NCBI RefSeq assembly: GCF_025698545.1 | Contig: NC_068571.1 | Span: forward strand, 52,919,733 to 52,983,732 | Source of the DNA: Gossypium raimondii | Taxonomy: Eukaryota > Streptophyta > Magnoliopsida > Malvales > Malvaceae | Length of the DNA stretch: 64,000 nt | Direction: 5' to 3' | Shown here: positions 58,683 to 64,000 of the stretch, in pieces | Layout of the letters: each line of letters opens with the position of its first letter | How positions within the stretch are numbered: the first letter of the stretch is position 1 | Notes under the pieces: generated by a model | Database searches by the model: none | Told to the model about the DNA's origin: nothing | What the model saw: the letters and a program-made list of their open reading frames with translations, nothing else | Made by a program: the position numbers and the translations under genes

Positions 58683-59217
58683 TGGTAAACTACACTAAAA
58701 ATCATTAAACGATTTGCAGGTTTATATTTTCGTCACTTAATTTTAAAAAGTTATAAAATAGATCATTGAATTATTCAAAAAATTTTATTTAAGTCACCAA
58801 GCTTTTAAGTTTTTTTTTGCTAAAGTCTTGCTAGCAAGCTCCAAGTGACAATTCGGCGATTGTTATGGTGGATCAGTACTCATTAACAAATAGAAGAACA
58901 TACATTAGATCTAAGTTGATTTGACGAACAGTGTCAGAAATCGAATAAGAAAGCTATTTAGATTTTAGTTCGCATATTCTCGACGATGTTCAAAGTTGTT
59001 TCACGAAATAAAACTGAACTGTAAAAGAATAAGAGAAAAAAAGCTTCCGATTAGTGTAAGCGATGCAAATGGAGAATGTTGTAAAGTAAAAATTTTAACA
59101 ACCTAGTGACTTAAATGAAAACTTTCAAATAATTTAGTAATCATTTTGTAACTTTTGAAGTTGAGTGATAAAAACGTAAACTTACTAATAGTTTAATAAG
59201 CTTAACTCTAATTTACT
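58683..59217. mobile_element. Mutator-type MITE, sister of 50366-50861
   Basis: Starts TGGTAAACTACACT and ends TAATTTACT. Flanks AAAAATATA (58674-58682) and AAAAATACA (59218-59226) match at 8 of 9 positions. The interior shares a long colinear block ('gctagcaagctccaa', 'gtggatcagtac', 'acctagtgacttaaatgaaaac') with 50366-50861. Confidence 0.65.
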
Positions 59218-59544
59218 AAAAATACAAAATGATGCTAAGCAAAGCTTATCAGTTAAGTCTTTAATCCATTTTAAGCTTTGAATAATCAGAGCCACAAGTC
59301 CGACCCATCCCTTAATATTTTATATAATTAAATTAAAAATTTAAATGATAAAAAGGTTATTTTCACCAAATAACTTTAAACTATGATTTAAATTTTAAAT
59401 TGGTCCTAAATTTTAAATATTTTAATTGAATCATCAAAACATCAAGATTATAATAATTTGATTCTTTTATTAGCTTAACTATTAGTTTGAGCGTAAAATG
59501 TGAGCTCATATACATTATGGGTATATAAAATACGGATTAAATTA

Positions 59545-59935
59545 TAAACGATAATGATAAATTTAATTCTTAATATTTAATTTATTTTAATCTTTTTTAA
59601 AAATAATTTTGGCTCTTAACCTTTAATTGTATTCAAATTATTTTGTTTTGAATAAAAATTTAATTGAATTATTAAAATTTTAATGGCATTAATGTGATAA
59701 TCAACATACTAATACATATGAACTCTCTTTTTTTGTGAAATTTTATTTTTATTTTTATGAAATACATGTTTACAAGCTACAACCATGCAAGTTGTCACCT
59801 TAATTCGTTAAAATTTTAACATTAATTTAAAAAAAAAGTAAATTGACTCCATTTTAAAGATTAACGAATAAAATTATCTAAGAAAGAATTAATATACAAA
59901 ATGATAAATATTAGAGATTAAATTTATTATTATAT
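59545..59935. mobile_element. MITE-like element related to 10636-11118
   Basis: Left phrase 'ataatgataaatttaattcttaatattt' is matched inversely by 'aaatattagagattaaatttattattat' on the right. Limits approximate. The remaining sequence up to the LCV promoter is AT-rich and featureless. Confidence 0.5.
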
Positions 59936-60367
59936 CCATTATAAACCCATATTTATATTATATAGATAATCTGGATTTGATGTAATAAAATTATAATATC
60001 TTTCTAAATTTTATTAAATGTTTAAAGTGACGTGTCTGATTGATATAACTTTGAGATTCAATTGGAATATGTTGAAGTTTAGAGACTAATTTAAAATATT
60101 TGAAATAAATTAAGGACTTTTGGTGAAATTAACGCAGAAACAAATTTACAAAAGTCAGCCTAACTGTCAAATTGACGAAGCAGCATATTCAAAAGAGTCG
60201 TCCCTAATCTCAAAAGATAACATTTGAAAATTATTGGTTATCTTTTAGAAAATTCCTTTCTTGTTTCTTCTTCCTTTGACCGGTAAACGGTGAGTTGAGA
60301 GACACGGCCGAAGCGAGTTTTTTGGGATCCTTGGATAAGGATATTGGTAGCCGCGTTTTTTCTGGTG

Positions 60368-63300
60368 ATGGGAGATGATAAATCGGCGGCGATGACGGCG
60401 AGTAGAGATCGTGAGCTTCTAATTCCGGTGGCTGAATCCGTACACGATGATTCCTCCAAAGCTTCTTCTTCTTCGTCTTCTGCTTCTTCGCATCATGCCG
60501 GGCGTGAGGTATTTTTCTTTCATTTCCTTTTTTCTCGATTTTTTGTTGTTAATTGGAGTCACCGTTGTGATTCAATTCGATTTGACTTGGTTTGCAGCTT
60601 TTTTTGGTTAGTGGTTGTAAGATTTGATTTGAATTTTATAAATTAATAATACTCGTGCAATAGAGCTTAATGCGATTCAATAGTGGAAAAATTAGATGTT
60701 TCAAATTCATATTTGAGCTGGAAACTATTGATATTAGAAGAGGTATGGAAATTTGAACTGTCTTACTTGTGTTTTGACTTGGTATTTTGATGTAGGAAGT
60801 TGCATAATATACTGGAGCTATTAAAATATGAGGAAATGGTTTTTCCTTTGTTTTGTTGTTAATTGGAGTTACCTTTGTGATTTAATTAAATTTGACTTGG
60901 TTTGCAGCTGTTTTTGGTTAGTAGTTGTAAGATTTGATTTGAATTTTATAAATTAATACTCATGGAATAGAGCTTAATGCGATTTAATATAGAGAAATTA
61001 GATGGTTCAAATTCCTATTTAAGCTGGAAATTATTGATATTACAAGAGGTATGGAAATTGGAACTGTTTTAATTGTGTTTGACTTGGTATTTTGATGTAG
61101 GAAGTTGCATAAATATACTGGAGCTATTAAAAATTGAGGAAATGGTTTTCCCTTTTGTTTTCTTGTAAAATTGTTATCAGAAGATAAGACCATTTAGGAT
61201 ATATATAACTGAGCTGATGGTTGATAGAATTTCATACAAAATTTGTAACAAGTGGTTGCTTTTTCCGTTTTAGAGGCTTTCAATGTATCTGTGATTTATT
61301 TTTGATAGCTTACAATGCTGTGTAAAGAATGTTAAGGCCCATAACAGAAGGTATATGATTCTTTTCATAAATTCCCTCGAACAAATTTAGGGTATAGAAC
61401 TATAGGCTTGAATTTGATGTCTCCCCTCCGCTTATGAGACACGATGACATTATTTCTTTCTGGTTTGTGGAGTGGGATATTGATGATCTTTCAAAAGAAA
61501 TGGTTTTATTATGTTGCCTGTATAGTAATTCTATGCTTATGTTTGTGTTTTCTTGTAACGAGCACACTTTTGTTTTTTACTCTAAAAATTTGCCTTACAA
61601 GCTTTGTTTTATGCAGACCTTTTACAAAATTGTCCAGAGCTGGGCTTCAAAGAAGTTCATGACAGGATGGTAACTGGCATTCTTTCATCTCCTTTCTTTA
61701 GCTTTATGGACTCATATGATGGATGTTTCTACAATGGTCATCTGTATGAAAATGATTTGGATGGTGCTATTACCATCTTCTTACAAAGGAAAAAAGGGAT
61801 CAACACAAGCCTCCAATTCAACTTCTTTGTTTCATATCCTTGATAATTAGTGAAAATACTTTCACTAATGTATCATATGTATATCTTTGTATATTTTACC
61901 TCTAATTTTGAGTACTGTAAATTTTAGAACTTTGGAGCTATGAATTCTTGAAATGAGAGATAATTCTAAATACCTTGAAGTTTTTCACAATTATTCAGCT
62001 ATTTTCTAGGCAAAGTGCTTGGTGGAAAATAAGTATTTCACTAGAATGGTTGGGATGCATTCACTCACCATATAATTATAATGAGTATCCTCATTTACAA
62101 TGAATTCTTTGGGAGAGTTACGGTGGAAGCTTGATATGAAATTTGAAATTGAGATAACATGTTTGATCATTGACCAGCCTGGCATGTTCTTTTAATTTTT
62201 TTTCTTGTTTCCACTTTTCTCTTGTCACAATCTTCTCATGAAATGGATGCTTGTCTTGAGATTCCCTACTTCTCTATCATCTTACAAAATGTTTGTTCTT
62301 TCCACTATGAATTTGTGCTAACTTTTATTTGATGAACTCCAAAACTTAGTAGCTTTGGTTTCTAGTTCCAAGAAAATGTCTATGGAGTTTCTATTGTCAT
62401 TCATGAAACTGTTATAGCAGCTACTGAACCATTTTTTATTTTGCAGCGTCATTTTGTTTCCTATAGCAATCACTTTCTACATAACATGGTGGTTTATTCA
62501 CTTTGTGGATGGCTTTTTCTCTCCAATTTATGCGCAACTCGGAATTGATATATTTGGTGAGCATCTCATGCAGTTAGCACCTAAAAAGCTTTTCTTTTTT
62601 GAACTTCCTGCAAGTGCAGTGAACTTATTTCATAATTGTCAAGGGTAAAAGTACCATGGAGGCCCCTGTACTAGGAGTTAGATTGCATTTTTCCCCATTT
62701 ACTCAAAAAATGAGCAAATTAGTCCTTATATGTTAGATCAAAGAGCAAACTGGTCCTTTTTGTTAAAAATTTCATCCATTTATACTGTTAAAAACTGGTG
62801 TGGCTGATGGAATAACCAAACAGTTACACTTGGCATGCTATGTGTAACTCATGCTGACATACAGGGACCAGTTTTTAACGGTAAAAGTTGCTGGAATTTT
62901 TAACAGAAGAATTGGTTTGCTCTTTTAACCTAATGTACAGAGACTAATTTGCCTATCTTTAGTTGAGGGGGCAAAATGCAGTTTGACTCCTAGTACAAGG
63001 GCCTCCATGGTACTTTTACCAATTGTTGAGTCTTTTATTCTTCCCCCCCTTCAATCAGATCATGGAGTTCGCAAATATGTTTTCTTTCTCTAAGGCTATG
63101 TCCTCCTTTTATTTCCTGGATAGGTCTCGGCTTTGTAACTTCTATTACATTCATCTTCTTGGTTGGCGTATTCATGTCATCTTGGTTGGGAGCATCTGTC
63201 CTGGGCCTTGGTGAGTGGTTTATCAAGCGGATGCCATTTGTTCGTCACATCTACAATGCATCCAAGCAGATCAGTTCTGCTATATCACCAGGTATGCGCT

Positions 63301-63519
63301 ATGCTGGTTTTCTTCGACATGAAGTAAATTAGTTTAGCTGGTCATGTTATTCTAATTGATCCATGTATTGACAATCCATATGCTACATCAGTCTTTTCAT
63401 TCACTTCTTTTACTATTTCAGATCAGAACACACAAGCCTTCAAGGAAGTAGCCATTATAAGGCACCCACGTATCGGTGAATATGCATTTGCCTTCATCAC
63501 TTCATCTGTTACTCTGCAG
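60368..63519 (+). CDS. LCV: LIKE-COV (DUF502) membrane protein, 5' part, runs off the window
   Basis: Five coding exons are present (60368-60508, 61617-61669, 62447-62556, 63124-63291, 63422-63519), giving 190 residues in frame. The last ends at a good donor, so more exons lie beyond 64000. A serine-rich cytosolic N-terminus (SSKASSSSSSASSHH) leads to SWASKKFMTG. The first membrane span follows (VILFPIAITFYITWWFIHFV), then GFFSPIYAQLGIDIFGLGFV, a second span (SITFIFLVGVFMSSWLGAS) and conserved RMPFVRHIYNASKQISSAISPDQNTQAFKEVAIIRHPRIGEYAF. These are hallmarks of the COV/LCV family, Golgi/trans-Golgi membrane proteins; the Arabidopsis cov1 mutant has altered vascular patterning. The start is the first ATG in frame; upstream in-frame codons are non-ATG. 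Confidence 0.92.
60541..61160. repeat. 310-bp tandem duplication in LCV intron 1
   Basis: TTTTGTTGTTAATTGGAGT starts both units (60541 and 60851). The rest (tttgacttggtttgcagct, gatttgatttgaattttataaatta, gagctattaaaa, gaggaaatggtttt) follows colinearly, with roughly 5-10 percent differences by eye. Each unit carries a 'ggtttgcag' pseudo-acceptor. Confidence 0.85.
62644..63020. mobile_element. Nearly intact GGTAAAAG-family MITE in LCV intron 3
   Basis: Ends GGTAAAAGTACCATGGAGGC and GCCTCCATGGTACTTTTACC are exact 20-base inverted repeats. Flanks AATTGTCAAG (62634-62643) and AATTGTTGAG (63021-63030) match at 8 of 10 positions. Internal TGTTAAAAACTGGTGTGGC and TTTTTAACGGTAAAA blocks strengthen the hairpin. 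Best copy for defining the family. Confidence 0.85.
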
Positions 63520-63599
63520 GTAAGCAAATAAAGTTTTCTTCCTAAATTATCATTTTGGCTTGCCCTGTTTTTTTCTTCTTTTTCTCTTGAGATGGTAAC

Positions 63600-64000
63600 A
63601 GGGTGGAGCGGATTTTTGCCCGCCCTGACCTGACCTTGACCCGAAGCTTGATCAATTCAACTTGAATCCAACCCGATCCTGATTCTTAGGAAAAAAATCT
63701 GCCTCGAATTTGAAATTTAATAGGAGACCCGACTCCCGAGTCCAACTGACTTGAATTTTATTTTATAGTTTTATTTTTATTCTGAAGCAAATAAAAATAT
63801 TACATTTTTATTTGTTTTATTTTTTAATTTTGAAGCAAATAAGATTTATTTATTTTTAGTTTAAACTTAATATTTATTTATTTATTAAAAGCAAAAACTT
63901 AATATATATTAGGAGAATTTTTGTAAATATCTCAGGACAGGACGTGGCGTGTTTACCTCTAACCCAACCTGACTAATTTTCTATTTTCACCCGACCTGAC
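63600..64000. repeat. Repeat with GACCTGACC words in LCV intron 5, cut by the window edge
   Basis: Starts at 'ggtaacagggtggagcgg', with 'gcccgccctgacctgacc' near the left and 'aacccaacctgacta' and 'acccgacctgac' near the right. It probably is a hAT-like MITE whose right end lies outside the window. Confidence 0.4.

Noticed and set aside
61434-61843. Overlapping + frames around LCV exon 2
   Set aside because: Only 61617-61669 is supported as exon; the flanks are intron read-through.
1-64000. Search for tRNA, rRNA, intact LTR retrotransposons or viral insertions
   Set aside because: No cloverleaf, rRNA block, paired LTRs with primer-binding site, or long transposon or viral polyprotein frame was seen by eye.

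Overview
This window is plant nuclear DNA. The genes are split into many short exons with GT-AG introns, the background is very AT-rich, the gaps hold many small non-autonomous transposons, and every recognisable product is a plant protein. One abundant repeat with a GGTAAAAGTACCATGGAGGC end looks like a family I associate with cotton and its relatives, so Gossypium (Malvaceae) is my best guess. That assignment is from memory. No bacterial, organellar or viral gene and no tRNA or rRNA was seen. Exon coordinates below were built by hand from splice sites, reading-frame continuity and remembered family sequence. Every exon chain except the last gene closes in frame with a stop codon.

Layout, left to right: (1) a CXC-domain CPP/TSO1-like regulator of the TCX5/6 (LIN54-like) type, + strand, 3377-9711; (2) convergent to it, an 18-exon peroxisomal multifunctional beta-oxidation protein of the AIM1 type, - strand, 22549-11595, ending in the peroxisomal signal SRL; (3) after about 5.9 kb of gene-free DNA, a 91-residue organellar protein of the NFD6/NOXY2 type, +, 28466-29652; (4) CDC48B, a double AAA-ATPase without the usual N domain and with a predicted membrane segment at its C-terminus, +, 32687-38227; (5) a protein-only RNase P (PRORP1-like), +, 40419-43204; (6) a RopGEF with a PRONE domain, -, 47847-44109; (7) a DUF3741/DUF4378 protein related to the TRM group, +, 54546-57518; (8) the first five coding exons of a LIKE-COV (DUF502) membrane protein, +, 60368 to beyond the right edge. 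The genes are unrelated housekeeping, growth and signalling genes, as is normal for a plant chromosome arm. There is no sign of a functional cluster.

The most notable non-genic content is the set of short terminal-inverted-repeat elements. One family (ends GGTAAAAG...CTTTTACC, roughly 290-380 bp) occurs at least seven times between 36.9 and 63.1 kb. Six copies are flanked by recognisable 9-10-bp target duplications, as expected of Mutator-type MITEs, and five lie inside introns of four different genes. Other items are an element with a perfect 9-bp duplication in an AIM1 intron, a hAT-type element with a perfect 8-bp duplication (CTTAAGTG), a palindrome of about 650 bp, a LINE RNase H relic in a CDC48B intron, and tandem arrays with periods of about 120, 200 and 310 bp inside introns. 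I did not find an undescribed multi-gene system. The leads most worth following are the intronic MITE hairpins, the CDC48B tail, the PRORP C-terminal extension and the atypical AIM1.
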